64,000 bases of DNA from contig DATATM010000020.1 of assembly GCA_036268775.1 (NCBI GenBank), positions 62,001 to 126,000 on the forward strand, given 5' to 3'. This document shows, piece by piece, positions 7,915-17,523 of the stretch. The notes beneath the pieces are model-generated. The model saw only the letters and a list, made by a program, of their open reading frames with translations, was not told where the DNA came from and ran no database searches. Position numbers and translations under genes: made by a program. This DNA is from DASZIT01 sp036268775 (lineage in GTDB: Bacteria; Actinomycetota; Acidimicrobiia; Acidimicrobiales; RAAP-2). Positions within the stretch are counted from its first letter, which is position 1; each line of letters begins with the position of its first letter.

Positions 7915-9140
7915 CCTCCCCCGGAAGCACCGAGGGCCTGCTGCGGGCGTTGGCGCCGCAGGTCCTTGGTGCGACGGTCCGCCGGTACGGCAACTTTGCC
8001 GATGCCGAGGACGCCGTCCAGGAGGCGCTGGCGACTGCCGTCACCGCCTGGCCCACCGATGGGATGCCCGAGAACCCGCTCGGATGGCTCATCCGGGTTG
8101 CCTCGCGGCGAATGGTCGACCAGTTTCGCCGGGACGCCAACCGTCGGCAGCGGGAGGACCTCGCCGCCTCCTGGTCGATGGGCGGGCCCGATCCGGCCAC
8201 CGGGCGCGACGACAACATGATCCTCATGTTCATGTGCTGTCACCCGCTCCTGTCGCCGGCATCGGCCATCGCCCTGACCCTCCGAGCAGTGGGCGGCCTC
8301 ACCACCCGGGAGATCGCCGCCGCCTTCCTGGTCCCCGAATCGACCATGGCCCAGCGGATTAGTCGAGCCAAGGCCAAGGTCAAAGGGTCAAAGACCCCTT
8401 TCGAGCTGCCATCACCTGATGAGCAGGCCGAGCGCCTCCGTTCCGTACTCCACGTCCTCTACCTGCTCTTCAACGAGGGCTATGCCACCAGCAGTGGGCC
8501 CGATCTCTCCCGCACCGATCTCTCCGGCGAAGCCATCCGGCTGGCCCGGATCGTGCGTGGCGCACGGCCCGACGACCCCGAGGTGGCCGGTCTCCTGGCC
8601 CTCATGTTGCTCACCGATGCCCGACGTCCGGCTCGGACTCGGGCCGACGGCGAGCTGGTTCCCCTCGCCGAGCAGGACCGCAGCCGCTGGGACCGGAGTC
8701 TGATTGCTGAGGGCGTCACTCTCATCACCGCTGCCCTCCAGAGGGGGAAGGTGGGCGAGTACCAGCTGCAGGCCGCTATTGCCGCCGTCCACGACCAGGC
8801 AGCCCGGCACGCCGACACCGACTGGGCAGAGATCCTGGCTCTCTATGGCCTCCTCGAACGGATGACCGCCAATCCGATGGTGACGTTGAACCGGGCGGTG
8901 GCTGCCGCCATGGCCGATGGGGCCGACGCCGGACTGGCGCTGCTCGACGGTCTCGGCGCTCGACTCGGCGACCACCATCGCCTCCATGCCGTGCGCGGCC
9001 ACCTCCTCGAGATGGCTGGTGATGCCAAGGGAGCCCTGATCGAGTTTCGGTCTGCGGCCGCCCTCGCCACCAACCTCCGCGAACAGCACTACCTCACCAC
9101 CGAGGCGGCCCGATTGGCAACCGAGCTCGCCGCCGGTTGA
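7911..9140 (+). CDS. ECF42-type RNA polymerase sigma factor with C-terminal TPR-like extension
   Basis: 409 residues. Region 2 is seen at about 15-75 (FADAEDAVQEALATAVTAWP), region 4 at about 115-160 (LTTREIAAAFLVPESTMAQRISRAKAKV), and then a helical extension of about 240 residues characteristic of the ECF42 group, which lacks a classical anti-sigma factor. In ECF42 this extension is required for activity control. GTG 7911 overlaps the DGPF-protein stop, so the pair is one operon, and a DHFR-like reductase follows in the same direction 82 bases later, also a common neighbour. Confidence 0.88.
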   Translation: MTSPGSTEGLLRALAPQVLGATVRRYGNFADAEDAVQEALATAVTAWPTDGMPENPLGWLIRVASRRMVDQFRRDANRRQREDLAASWSMGGPDPATGRDDNMILMFMCCHPLLSPASAIALTLRAVGGLTTREIAAAFLVPESTMAQRISRAKAKVKGSKTPFELPSPDEQAERLRSVLHVLYLLFNEGYATSSGPDLSRTDLSGEAIRLARIVRGARPDDPEVAGLLALMLLTDARRPARTRADGELVPLAEQDRSRWDRSLIAEGVTLITAALQRGKVGEYQLQAAIAAVHDQAARHADTDWAEILALYGLLERMTANPMVTLNRAVAAAMADGADAGLALLDGLGARLGDHHRLHAVRGHLLEMAGDAKGALIEFRSAAALATNLREQHYLTTEAARLATELAAG

Positions 9141-9222
9141 AAGGCGAGATGGATTCGTCCCCAGCCGCAGCCACCATCCCACCCGCACCGCTGGTGCACC
9201 TCGTCGGCGGTACCCTGGCGAA

Positions 9223-9771
<549 letters not shown>

Positions 9772-9856
9772 CCATCGGGCTGGCGAGTCCGAGCCGGCCG
9801 CATCCTGGAGCCCGATTCGCGGCTCACCATGACCGATCAGGGCTCAAACAACACCA

Positions 9857-11245
9857 CTAGACCGAGCCCCCGCCGTTCCACCGCGGGACCGTGACGATGA
9901 AGCGGGAGCCACCTTCGGCCGTAATGGGAGATTCCGCCCGAACCGCGGCCCCCATGGTGGTCGCAATCTCCGCGACGATGGCCAAGCCGAGCCCGGAGCC
10001 GATCTTGCGATTTGGTCCGCGGTCCGCCTGGTAGAACCGATCGAATACCTTCGGGAGGTCGTCGGGCGCAATCCCCGGCCCGTCATCTTGGACGGTGATG
10101 CTCTGTCCGGACGGCAGCCGGGGGTCGGCCGAATCCGACAGTGAGACGGTGATGGTGGAACGGGCGTAGGTAAACGCGTTCTCGATGAGATTGGCCATGA
10201 GCTGAGCCAACCGGTCAGGGTCAGCTGACATTGGCGTTGCCCCGTTGTGGGGCGAGTTCACCACCAGGTCCAAGCCGGTCCGCTCGGCCAGGGGTCGGAA
10301 GCCATTGGCGGCCATGGTCACCACTTCGGCACCGTCAGTGGGGCGGATCTGCATCGACAGCTGTCTCGTCTCCAGCTTGGCCAAGTCGAGCAAGTCACCC
10401 ACCAGGCGCTCCAGCCGGCGGGACTCGGCGATGATCACCTCGGCGGCTTGGGAGGTGTCGGCGATAGCCCCATCCTGGATGGCTTCGGCGAAACCCCGGA
10501 TCGACGTCAACGGCGTGCGCAGATCGTGGGACACGGAGAGCAACAACAGACGCTCCCGATTCCGACCGTCGGCCAGGCTCTGGGCCATGGCATTGATCGA
10601 ATGAGCCAGGGAGGAGAACTCTTCGTAGTCGCGCTCCCTTACCGACACCCGGCTCTGAAGATCGCCGGAGGCAATTTGCCCGGTGACTTTCATCGCTTCA
10701 ATGAGTGGCCGGGACATCCGCCGGCTCATCTGCCACGCCACCAATGCTGCGATCAGGAGTGTGGCTCCGCCGGCCAGGATGAAGTAGCTCCAACTCGGCC
10801 CCAGGTTTCCGGCTTGACGAGTGAGAAGAATGACGAGCTGACCCTGGACGTGGATCCGGGCTCGATCCTGGGGAGTCAAGGTCACCGGCGCGGCGGCATA
10901 GACAAGCGATCCGCTCCGACCGGAAAGGGTCTGGCCGTCCAGAAGGAGAGTGGTGTTGAGATCGGCGCGAGTCACCCCCGCCGGGAGCTGGGAGGTCACC
11001 TGTCCTTGAGGATTGATGGTCACAATCCTGGCGTCCTCCAAGTTCAGGACCCGCCGGATGTCCCGGAGCACGACCAACGACTGGGTGCGGCTGGCGGTCG
11101 TGGTGAGGGACTTGGCCTCTGCCACCAGCTGCTGGGTCGCCTGCTGGCGGGCAGAATTTCTGCTCAGCACCAGGCTGCCGGCGCCAGCCACCAGTAGCAC
11201 GCCGGCCACCAGGCCCACCAGGGCGATCATCAGCCGTCGGCGCAC
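9857..11245 (-). CDS. Sensor histidine kinase
   Basis: 462 residues, GTG start. TM1 is at about 7-27 and TM2 at about 150-170, enclosing an extracytoplasmic sensor of about 120 residues. A HAMP segment follows (about 172-225), then the phospho-acceptor motif SVSHDLRTPL and a HATPase domain with NLIENAFTYA, DDGPGIAPDDLPKVFDRFY and GSGLGLAIVAEI. It lies 30 bases after the response regulator on the same strand, so they form one pair. The stimulus is unknown. Confidence 0.9.
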   Translation of the reverse strand: MRRRLMIALVGLVAGVLLVAGAGSLVLSRNSARQQATQQLVAEAKSLTTTASRTQSLVVLRDIRRVLNLEDARIVTINPQGQVTSQLPAGVTRADLNTTLLLDGQTLSGRSGSLVYAAAPVTLTPQDRARIHVQGQLVILLTRQAGNLGPSWSYFILAGGATLLIAALVAWQMSRRMSRPLIEAMKVTGQIASGDLQSRVSVRERDYEEFSSLAHSINAMAQSLADGRNRERLLLLSVSHDLRTPLTSIRGFAEAIQDGAIADTSQAAEVIIAESRRLERLVGDLLDLAKLETRQLSMQIRPTDGAEVVTMAANGFRPLAERTGLDLVVNSPHNGATPMSADPDRLAQLMANLIENAFTYARSTITVSLSDSADPRLPSGQSITVQDDGPGIAPDDLPKVFDRFYQADRGPNRKIGSGLGLAIVAEIATTMGAAVRAESPITAEGGSRFIVTVPRWNGGGSV

Positions 11246-11275
11246 GTGAACCCTCCGATCATCGCCGGGCCGCCT

Positions 11276-11953
11276 TCATCCCAACCGGTAGCCAACGCCC
11301 CACACCGTGGCCAAGGGAAGTGACTCGCCCAACTTCTTTCGCAGCTGGGCGACGTGGACATCAACGGTCCGTTCGTCTCCGTACCAGCCGGCCCCCCAAA
11401 CGGCATCGAGCAATTGCTGGCGGCTCAATGCCAGTCCAATGTTGTGGAACAAGAAGGCGAGGAGGTCGAACTCCCGAGTCGTCAGCGCCACCACGGTACC
11501 GGCCTGGACTATCTCCCTCCGGCCCAGGTCGATCTCCAGATCGCCGAGCGAAATGGTCTCGGGGAGGCGAGGGGCTTGTCCAGTCCGGCGGAGGATCGCC
11601 CGGACCCGGGCCACTAGCTCGCGAGGGGAAAATGGCTTGATCAAATAATCGTCAGCACCGAGCTCGAGGCCGAGGATTCGATCCACCTCATCGTCTCGGG
11701 CGGTGAGGAAGAGCACCGGGATATTTTCCTTGGCCCGGATCTCCCTACACACGTCGAAGCCATTCCGCCTGCCCGGAAGACCGACATCGAGGATGACGAA
11801 GACGGGAGGCTCCTGGGCGATAAGGGCAAGACCCTCATCCCCGTTTCGAGCCAACAGCACTCGGAAGCCGTCCTTTCGCAGGTACAGGTCGACCAGGTCG
11901 GCTATGTGGGGGTCGTCCTCGATGACCACGACGGTGCCGGTTGGATCGCTCAC
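11276..11953 (-). CDS. OmpR/PhoB-family response regulator
   Basis: 225 residues. The receiver domain carries the acidic pair EDD (12-14), the phospho-accepting Asp56 in VILDVGLPG, Thr in LTARD and Lys in LIKPF. The winged-helix effector follows (about 130-225), with LTTREFDLLAFL and the recognition helix region DERTVDVHVAQLRKKLG. GTG start. It is divergent from the secreted protein gene at 12090, which may be a target; no direct-repeat operator was certain in 11954-12089. Confidence 0.92.
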   Translation of the reverse strand: MSDPTGTVVVIEDDPHIADLVDLYLRKDGFRVLLARNGDEGLALIAQEPPVFVILDVGLPGRRNGFDVCREIRAKENIPVLFLTARDDEVDRILGLELGADDYLIKPFSPRELVARVRAILRRTGQAPRLPETISLGDLEIDLGRREIVQAGTVVALTTREFDLLAFLFHNIGLALSRQQLLDAVWGAGWYGDERTVDVHVAQLRKKLGESLPLATVWGVGYRLG

Positions 11954-12089
11954 CGGACCAGCCTGACACCGAAAGACCGGAGTGGTGGCTCCAGGGGCCG
12001 ATCCCTAACAGAATCCTCATCTTTGCCCTACAGAAGCATCACGCCTGTTTACGAGGATGCATGGATCGGACGAATACGAAGGAGCTGGC

Positions 12090-12815
12090 ATGGCGAAGAG
12101 AAACGCAGTGTTGCTGGGCGCAATGGTATTGGCCTCGGTGGCGGCGGTACCCGCCGCCTGTGTCTCTGCCGGGGCAGTGACTCCGTCAACCGCGGCTCCG
12201 TCGACCGCGGCTCCGTCCACTCAGAGCTTGGGGTCGATCCAGAGTGAAGCGGCTGCCGCCATCACCGCTCGGGTGAACGATCTCAACGCGGCCATTGGGA
12301 AGGTGAATGCTGACACCAAACTCGGGAGCGGTGCTCCGGCCCTGGTGACCTACTTGCAAAAGGACATTCCCGGACTTCAGCAGCTTGGCCAGAAGATCGC
12401 CGGAGATTCGACTGCGGCCGACGCAAAGACCGACGCCGCCACCATCTTCACCGACTATCGGGTGCTGGCTCTGGTGATCCCCGCCGCTCGATTGGCGGCA
12501 GCTAGCGACCAGATCGAATCCAATGCCATTCCCAAGCTGACTGCCGCAGCCACCCAGGCGGCCGGTTACGAGAACTCGACCAATCAGGCGACGCGCGCGC
12601 CCCTCCGGGCCGACCTCAACAGCCAAATCGCCTCGGCGACCACGTCGGTGTCGGGAGTTGCCACCACCGTCCTCGGCTACAGCCCGGCGCAGTGGAACGC
12701 CAATCAGAAGCTGTTGGGTACTTCCAAGGCGTCGGTCAGCTCCGCCCAGTCCGCGGTCAAGAAAGCCGTGTCAGATCTGCAACAGATCCGGACCGCGGTG
12801 AAGGCAGGAACGTAG
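12090..12815 (+). CDS. Secreted Ala-rich helical protein of unknown function
   Basis: 241 residues from ATG 12090, preceded by AAGGAG. A signal peptide (about residues 1-30, ending AGAVTPS) is followed by a short PSTAAPST tandem repeat encoded by repeated DNA, then about 200 mostly helical residues rich in Ala, Gln, Ser and Thr with a heptad-like pattern (LNAAIGKVN, LQQLGQKI, VKKAVSDLQQI). This suggests an extracytoplasmic helical bundle or coiled coil. No family recognised. Its divergent position makes it a candidate target or sensor partner of the adjacent two-component system. Confidence 0.7.
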   Translation: MAKRNAVLLGAMVLASVAAVPAACVSAGAVTPSTAAPSTAAPSTQSLGSIQSEAAAAITARVNDLNAAIGKVNADTKLGSGAPALVTYLQKDIPGLQQLGQKIAGDSTAADAKTDAATIFTDYRVLALVIPAARLAAASDQIESNAIPKLTAAATQAAGYENSTNQATRAPLRADLNSQIASATTSVSGVATTVLGYSPAQWNANQKLLGTSKASVSSAQSAVKKAVSDLQQIRTAVKAGT

Positions 12816-12831
12816 GACTCCAGCCCTCTGG

Positions 12832-13476
12832 TCAACCATGGTGGAACCCACCGGTCATGAGCCACCGGCCGACCTCCGGGACCGTCACGAACGCCAAGAT
12901 GAGCCCCAGGGCCAGGCTGGCGGCGATCGACCACTGACGGAAACCCGCCCCGCTCACCTGCCGCCGCGTTCGGCGCATCCAGTCCCGGGGAGCCAGCCGG
13001 GTGGTATCGAGAAGGTGCCCCAGCACGTGGATGACCATGGCCGCGATCCATACGATGAAGCTGGCCTTGTGCAACAACAACATCCGCGCATGCCAAGCCG
13101 GCGGCGTGAGCAGCAGAGCGATCCCCGAGGCGAAAACGATCAACGTCAAAGCCACCAGCACCGGCCCGAGCAGGCGGAGCACCACCGGGGGCGGCCCCTT
13201 GCGCCGATACTCCGGAGACCCAAGGTAGTAGCGAGCGAACCGCCAGGTGGTACTACCCATCTTGAGCACCACCGGGGGCACCAGCAACATGCCAATGAAG
13301 ACATGGGGGGTGAGCAGCGGGCGGATGCGCAGAATCGTGACACCTTCGGCGGCCAGCAGCACGAAGAGGACCACCGCCACCGAGGCGGTGAGCCGGGCAT
13401 TCGATTCGACGCCGTTTTGTGGACGCCGGTGGAGGCGGCGGGGCGGTTGGGTATCAGAGGGAGCCAGCTCGGTCAC
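12832..13476 (-). CDS. Cytochrome-b-like four-helix membrane protein ending module B
   Basis: 214 residues from GTG 13476, which overlaps the ferredoxin stop (GTGA). Four or five hydrophobic segments are visible. Histidines sit within or beside them: TPHVFIGML, AWHARMLLLHKASFIVW and VIHVLGHLL, a layout like small b-type cytochromes (DUF4405/cytochrome b561-like). It could bind one or two hemes and act as quinone-side or outer electron relay for module B. There is no counterpart in module A. Confidence 0.62.
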   Translation of the reverse strand: MTELAPSDTQPPRRLHRRPQNGVESNARLTASVAVVLFVLLAAEGVTILRIRPLLTPHVFIGMLLVPPVVLKMGSTTWRFARYYLGSPEYRRKGPPPVVLRLLGPVLVALTLIVFASGIALLLTPPAWHARMLLLHKASFIVWIAAMVIHVLGHLLDTTRLAPRDWMRRTRRQVSGAGFRQWSIAASLALGLILAFVTVPEVGRWLMTGGFHHG

Positions 13477-13721
13477 CGCGCCGGGTCCTTCTCTCGGCGG
13501 GCGGATGACTGACGCCGCTCGACCAGGTGGAGCGCCAGCCGGGGGCACGAATTGACTGCCCGTTGGGCATGGTCTTCCAGTTGAGCGGGGATGTCCTCAT
13601 TGTTGACGATTGGGAAGCCCCACGGGTCCATCCTCACCCGTTCGGGGAAGAGTTCGGCGCAGACACCGTGGCCATCGCACATGATGGGGTCGACCACCAT
13701 CGTCAGTTTTCGCCTCACCAT
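13473..13721 (-). CDS. Three-cysteine ferredoxin, probably 3Fe-4S type (module B)
   Basis: 82 residues from ATG 13721; GTG 13718, directly overlapping the upstream stop, is equally possible. IMCDGHGVCAELFPE and VNSCPRLAL reproduce the C-x5-C and C-P spacing of the module A ferredoxin. The context is the same: it follows the NuoF-like gene with overlapping stop and start. Confidence 0.85.
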   Translation of the reverse strand: MVRRKLTMVVDPIMCDGHGVCAELFPERVRMDPWGFPIVNNEDIPAQLEDHAQRAVNSCPRLALHLVERRQSSARREKDPAR

Positions 13722-15046
13722 CGGCCGGTACCCGCCCTCTGGGTGGTGTCCGGCCGGGGGCACGGCAGGACGGCTCGGGCGTTGGTCAGGTCACACGGCC
13801 GTCCGCCAAGATGGGCGGCCACCTCGCCTTTGAACACCGTCAGGGCGCTGCGCACGAAACGGGTGACTCCGTCGGGATGACGGCAGGCTCCTCGGCCGTC
13901 GGCCAGGTCGCATACATCCAGGATGGAACGAGGGCCACCGGTGAGGGCTGCCGGTCGGAAGGCGAGGGCCTGGGTCATCTCCGCCAGTCCGGCCAATCCG
14001 TGGATGCACGGCCCGCACTGGCCGGCCGCCTGGTCATTCATGTACCGGACGACTCGGGCCGTCTCGACCAGCGGACACACCGAGCGGGGAAGCAGGGCGA
14101 TCACCCCGGCACCCAGTGACGCCTTTGCCTGTCGAGCCGCCGGCTCGGAGAGGGGAAGCTCCATCAGTGTCGACATGGTGATCCAGCCTCCGCCGTACCC
14201 TCCCAGGAGGGCCCCGAGGTAATTGTCGGCTTCGGCGGGCGAAAGATCGAGGACATCCCGCAGGGGCATCCCGAGCGGGGCTTCCATCACCAGCGGGGAA
14301 GGCCATCTCCCGGTCACCGTCACCAGCATGGTGCCCGGCGATTTTTCGGTCCCGAGTGCTCGGTACCAGGCCGGGCCGAACCGGGCGATGAGGGCGACAT
14401 GGGCGAGGGTCTCGACATTTTGCACCAGCGTGGGACGGTTGTTGACTCCGCGGACGCGGATCGGTTCGACGCCTATGAACGAGGGCACTGCCTCCCTTCG
14501 CCCATTGAGGACGTTCACTACCGACGACTCCTGGCCGGCGATGAACCGGTCCGGGGCGGCGATCACCTGTATCTCGATGGGGTCGAGACCGAGGTGGCGG
14601 CGAGCGTCGACTGCCGACTCCACCTCTCGCACCAGCCGGGCGGGTACGTACATCACCGCTTGGGACGCCTCGAGGGCGGCGGCGGCCAAGGACAATCCGT
14701 CGAGTACCAGGTGGGGGAGCCGGGTGAGGAGAAGGGCGTCCTTGCCGCTGGCCGGCTCACCCTCAGCCCCGTTCGCCACCACCACCGGCCGAGAGAATCG
14801 CCCGTGGCGTATGGAGGCCCATTTGGTCGCCACCGGGAACCAGGCGCCGCCGTGGCCGGCCAGCCCGCTGGCACTGAGTTTGTCGACCAGGTCGGCGCCC
14901 GCCGACGACACCGGCGCCCTCCCCCAGCGGGCCAGGTGGGCTTCCAGGCTGACGGGGGAGCCTTCGGGGCTGAGCCCGCCGAGCACCCGAGGGAGGGCGG
15001 TCGCCTCGGGGGCCGGACCCGGTCTCGCCGCCACCGGGGTCCTCAT
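13715..15046 (-). CDS. NuoF-like NADH dehydrogenase / iron-sulfur flavoprotein (module B)
   Basis: 443 residues; ATG overlaps the upstream stop (ATGA). Same domain order as the module A protein: GHGGAWFPVATKW (one Gly and one Arg differ from the usual GRGGAGFP), NGAEGEPASGKD, AGQESSVVNVL in the FMN/NADH region, an SLBB-like segment and a C-terminal iron-sulfur region with AAGQCGPC and GRGACRHPDG. As in module A the first cysteine of the classic cluster motif is Ala, and a conserved cysteine stands upstream (SVCPLVETAR). The GEE-to-GQE change may weaken NADH binding; this is inference. Confidence 0.8.
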   Translation of the reverse strand: MRTPVAARPGPAPEATALPRVLGGLSPEGSPVSLEAHLARWGRAPVSSAGADLVDKLSASGLAGHGGAWFPVATKWASIRHGRFSRPVVVANGAEGEPASGKDALLLTRLPHLVLDGLSLAAAALEASQAVMYVPARLVREVESAVDARRHLGLDPIEIQVIAAPDRFIAGQESSVVNVLNGRREAVPSFIGVEPIRVRGVNNRPTLVQNVETLAHVALIARFGPAWYRALGTEKSPGTMLVTVTGRWPSPLVMEAPLGMPLRDVLDLSPAEADNYLGALLGGYGGGWITMSTLMELPLSEPAARQAKASLGAGVIALLPRSVCPLVETARVVRYMNDQAAGQCGPCIHGLAGLAEMTQALAFRPAALTGGPRSILDVCDLADGRGACRHPDGVTRFVRSALTVFKGEVAAHLGGRPCDLTNARAVLPCPRPDTTQRAGTGRW

Positions 15047-16152
15047 TGCCCGCTCCCGGCGGAAGACCCCGAAACGGTCCCCGTCACCGTCCCTTGGGCC
15101 TGATCAAGGTTCAGTTGCAGGGTCAGGTCCATCGAGCCGCTGGCTCCACCCACCGTCGCGCCGATGGTGGAACCCTGCAGGGTCGTTACTTTGCCGGTCT
15201 CCGAGCCCCAGGTGACCTGGCTGGACGACATGGAAACGCCACCGTTGACGGAGGTGCCGTTGAGCTTGACCACCAGCGGCGAGCTGCTGGCGCCGGAGGA
15301 GGTCAGGGTCAGGACCACCGAGACCTGACCATTCTGGTCGGGGGTGGACGTCTGATACGTCCCCTGTACCGATTGGTTGAATGGGGGGGAAGGAGGTCCG
15401 CCGGATGACGGGGGCGCGGTGGTCGTCGTCCCTGACGAGGACTGGAATCCGGCGTTGATTTCCGCCAGCACCGCCGGTGACGTACCGGCACGGTGTGACC
15501 AGCCGGAGCGGAGCGGGCCGGAAAGCGCCACCACCCCGATGCCGACCAGGGTCACCGCTCCCACCACCGCGGCAGCGATTCGTCGTTGCGGTGAGGTACC
15601 CCGACCGGTGACCAGGCGCCAACCGATCGCGGCGACCACCAACGCCACGCAGAGGCCGGTGATGATCAGAGCCAGCGACAGGCGGGCGTCGGTGCCGGAG
15701 CCGAGACCGTGCAGCAGGGCAATCGGCCAGCACACATAGGCCAGCCAGTGCACGTTCCGCCAGGCTCGGGTGCCGATCCGCCTCCGAAGTCCGCTGGTGA
15801 TCGCCACCGCCAGCAGCATGTCGAACGCCAGCGCCCCGAAGCCGACCCAGAGTGGGCGGTAAGGAGTCCGGAAGGGGATCACCGCGTCGAGGTACCCGAT
15901 GGGAACGTAACCGTCGGCGACGGTGGTGACGACGTGCAACCCGACCAGCACCAGGCAGAACAAAGAGAGATTGCGGTGCACCGCCTGGGAGAGGAATCTC
16001 GGCCATCGTTCCGTCGTCCATCCCACCGAAGCCACCACCCCGAGGACAACGGTGGCAGAGAGGAGGACGAGCGACACCAGCCCCGTGGCGCGGGTCAAAT
16101 ACCAAAGCGCGGTAGAGCCTTGGCCGACGGCGGCCACCATCGGCATCACCAT
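15043..16152 (-). CDS. Ferric-reductase-like di-heme membrane protein with extracytoplasmic beta domain (module B)
   Basis: 369 residues from ATG 16152; GTG 16149 overlaps the apbE stop. The N-terminal 200 residues match the module A protein, with histidine pairs AVHRN to GLHVV (14 apart) and NVHW to LLHG (13 apart). An additional TM at about 220-240 leads to a Ser/Thr/Pro linker and a domain of about 100 residues with alternating strands (VSVVLTLTSSG, SSPLVVKLNG, MDLTLQLNLD). That domain lacks a canonical FMN-binding-domain motif, although IGAT is present. It probably faces outward, near the acceptor. Confidence 0.8.
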   Translation of the reverse strand: MVMPMVAAVGQGSTALWYLTRATGLVSLVLLSATVVLGVVASVGWTTERWPRFLSQAVHRNLSLFCLVLVGLHVVTTVADGYVPIGYLDAVIPFRTPYRPLWVGFGALAFDMLLAVAITSGLRRRIGTRAWRNVHWLAYVCWPIALLHGLGSGTDARLSLALIITGLCVALVVAAIGWRLVTGRGTSPQRRIAAAVVGAVTLVGIGVVALSGPLRSGWSHRAGTSPAVLAEINAGFQSSSGTTTTAPPSSGGPPSPPFNQSVQGTYQTSTPDQNGQVSVVLTLTSSGASSSPLVVKLNGTSVNGGVSMSSSQVTWGSETGKVTTLQGSTIGATVGGASGSMDLTLQLNLDQAQGTVTGTVSGSSAGSGQ

Positions 16153-17117
16153 CTGGCTGGGTGGGCAACCGTCGTCTGGGGGTCGACGGGCCAATCGGCC
16201 AGGCACGAGACCTTGCCATCCCACTCCACCAGTCGTGACGGGAGACTCCGGGCTGCCAGCCAGGAGAGAGCGTCCGGTCCCTTCACCATGGCCGCGGTAG
16301 AGGCGGTGTTGGCATCAACGCAGGATGCCGCCGCCACCGAGACGGTACGCCAGATGGGCTTGACCGGCAGGCCGGTCGAAGGGTCGAGGATGTGGTGCAC
16401 CAGACGGCCGCCCAGCCGCCATTGGCGAACGGCGATCCCCGAAGTGGCAAGGCCGCCGGAACGGATGGCGACCGCCCCACCGGTCGGCAACCCCCCCGCG
16501 ATGTCACCCAGTCCGATCCGGAACCCGCCGGATGGGGGTGGACCCGACACCGCGATGTCACCGCCCAATGACACCAGGACACCACAGCCGAGTTGGTTGA
16601 ACACCCGGACCGCGGCCCGGTCCGCCGACCATGCCTTGGCGGTGGCGCCGAGGTCCAGTTGGGTCCCCGTCGGGATTCGGACGGTGCTGTTGGAGACATC
16701 CAGCTCGATGGACTTCCACCCCGGCACCGGAGCGGGCTCCGGGAGACACCCGGTCGCCCCGTCGATGATGTCGGCGAAGTCCCGGTCGTAGCCGAGTCGG
16801 TTCATGGCCCCCCCAACGGTCGGATCCACCGCGCCGTCGGTGGCTTCGGCCGCCTGGAGGGAAACGACCAGGAGTTCGAAGAGGTCCGGGCTCACCACCA
16901 CCGCTCGTCCGCAGGCGGTTTGGAGTTGGCTTACCTCCGAGTCCACCCGAAACCGGCTGGCGACCTGGTCGATGTGTTCGAGCTCGGACCGAAGGACCGA
17001 GGCAGCCGCGACCAAGCAACCCGGGTCGGTCACGACCAACTCGGCCATGGTGCCCAACGCCGGAATCCGGTAGACGACCTCACCGTCGAGGGTGCTCGTG
17101 CCAGCCACTGGCGTCAA
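16146..17117 (-). CDS. apbE: FAD:protein FMN transferase, ApbE family (module B)
   Basis: 323 residues, TTG start overlapping the upstream stop (TTGA). Motifs: LDLGATAKAWSADR, LVSLGGDIAVSG, GGLATSGIAVRQW, HHILDPSTG and VDANTASTAA. The last again has Asn where the magnesium-binding Asp of ADAxxT is expected, so the change is shared by both copies rather than a random mutation. No signal peptide is visible. It is translated directly after the small TGAS-ending protein, its most likely partner in this operon. Confidence 0.88.
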   Translation of the reverse strand: MTPVAGTSTLDGEVVYRIPALGTMAELVVTDPGCLVAAASVLRSELEHIDQVASRFRVDSEVSQLQTACGRAVVVSPDLFELLVVSLQAAEATDGAVDPTVGGAMNRLGYDRDFADIIDGATGCLPEPAPVPGWKSIELDVSNSTVRIPTGTQLDLGATAKAWSADRAAVRVFNQLGCGVLVSLGGDIAVSGPPPSGGFRIGLGDIAGGLPTGGAVAIRSGGLATSGIAVRQWRLGGRLVHHILDPSTGLPVKPIWRTVSVAAASCVDANTASTAAMVKGPDALSWLAARSLPSRLVEWDGKVSCLADWPVDPQTTVAHPARW

Positions 17118-17455
17118 CTGGCGCCGGTGGTGACGTGGACCCGTCGCGGCGTGGTGGTCGGCGGGCTGACCGGCGCGGCCGGAACGGGCTGTGGGGTTGA
17201 TGCCCCTGATGAGCCGGCGACCGACGGCGAAGTGGTCGGGGGGGCCGGATTCTGACCGGCCGGGGTCGTGGTGGCGGGGGTGGAGGTGGAGGCGTGGCCG
17301 GGCAACGCCCGGCTGACGTAGAGCCCGAGGATCCCGACCGAGGCGACTGTCGCCACCGCAACGCGCCGGGTGACCTTGCCGACCCGGTGCAAGGCCAGAT
17401 CACGCCGATTGTTTGCGCCTCGAACGCCGGCAGGTTCGTACCCGGTAGGTGCCAT
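17114..17455 (-). CDS. Small membrane-anchored Ser/Thr/Pro-rich protein ending in TGAS (module B)
   Basis: 113 residues. The basic N-terminus (KVTRRV) precedes one hydrophobic helix (about 31-48), then a Ser/Thr/Pro/Ala-rich tail. TRRVAV is a weak twin-arginine-like pattern. The final residues are VHVTTGAS, an exact (S/T)-GA-(S/T) sequence as used by ApbE for FMN attachment, and they are read immediately before the apbE gene (overlap TTGA). It shares size, topology and gene position with 651-1004. The gap to the upstream histidine kinase is 68 bases, so it may be in that operon. No known domain. Confidence 0.65.
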   Translation of the reverse strand: MAPTGYEPAGVRGANNRRDLALHRVGKVTRRVAVATVASVGILGLYVSRALPGHASTSTPATTTPAGQNPAPPTTSPSVAGSSGASTPQPVPAAPVSPPTTTPRRVHVTTGAS

Positions 17456-17523
17456 CCATCCAGGCTACGAAGCCACCCTGAAGATCACATGACGCGAAGG
17501 TGAGATTCAGATAAGAAAGCCGG

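Noticed and set aside
15130..15190. IGAT in the module B heme-protein domain as an ApbE site
   Set aside because: The position before GAT is Ile instead of Ser or Thr, and no surrounding FMN-binding fold is evident; kept only as a remark.
16153..16224. Upstream extension of the module B heme protein
   Set aside because: It overlaps the C-terminus of apbE and adds a Pro/Arg-rich stretch absent from the module A protein.
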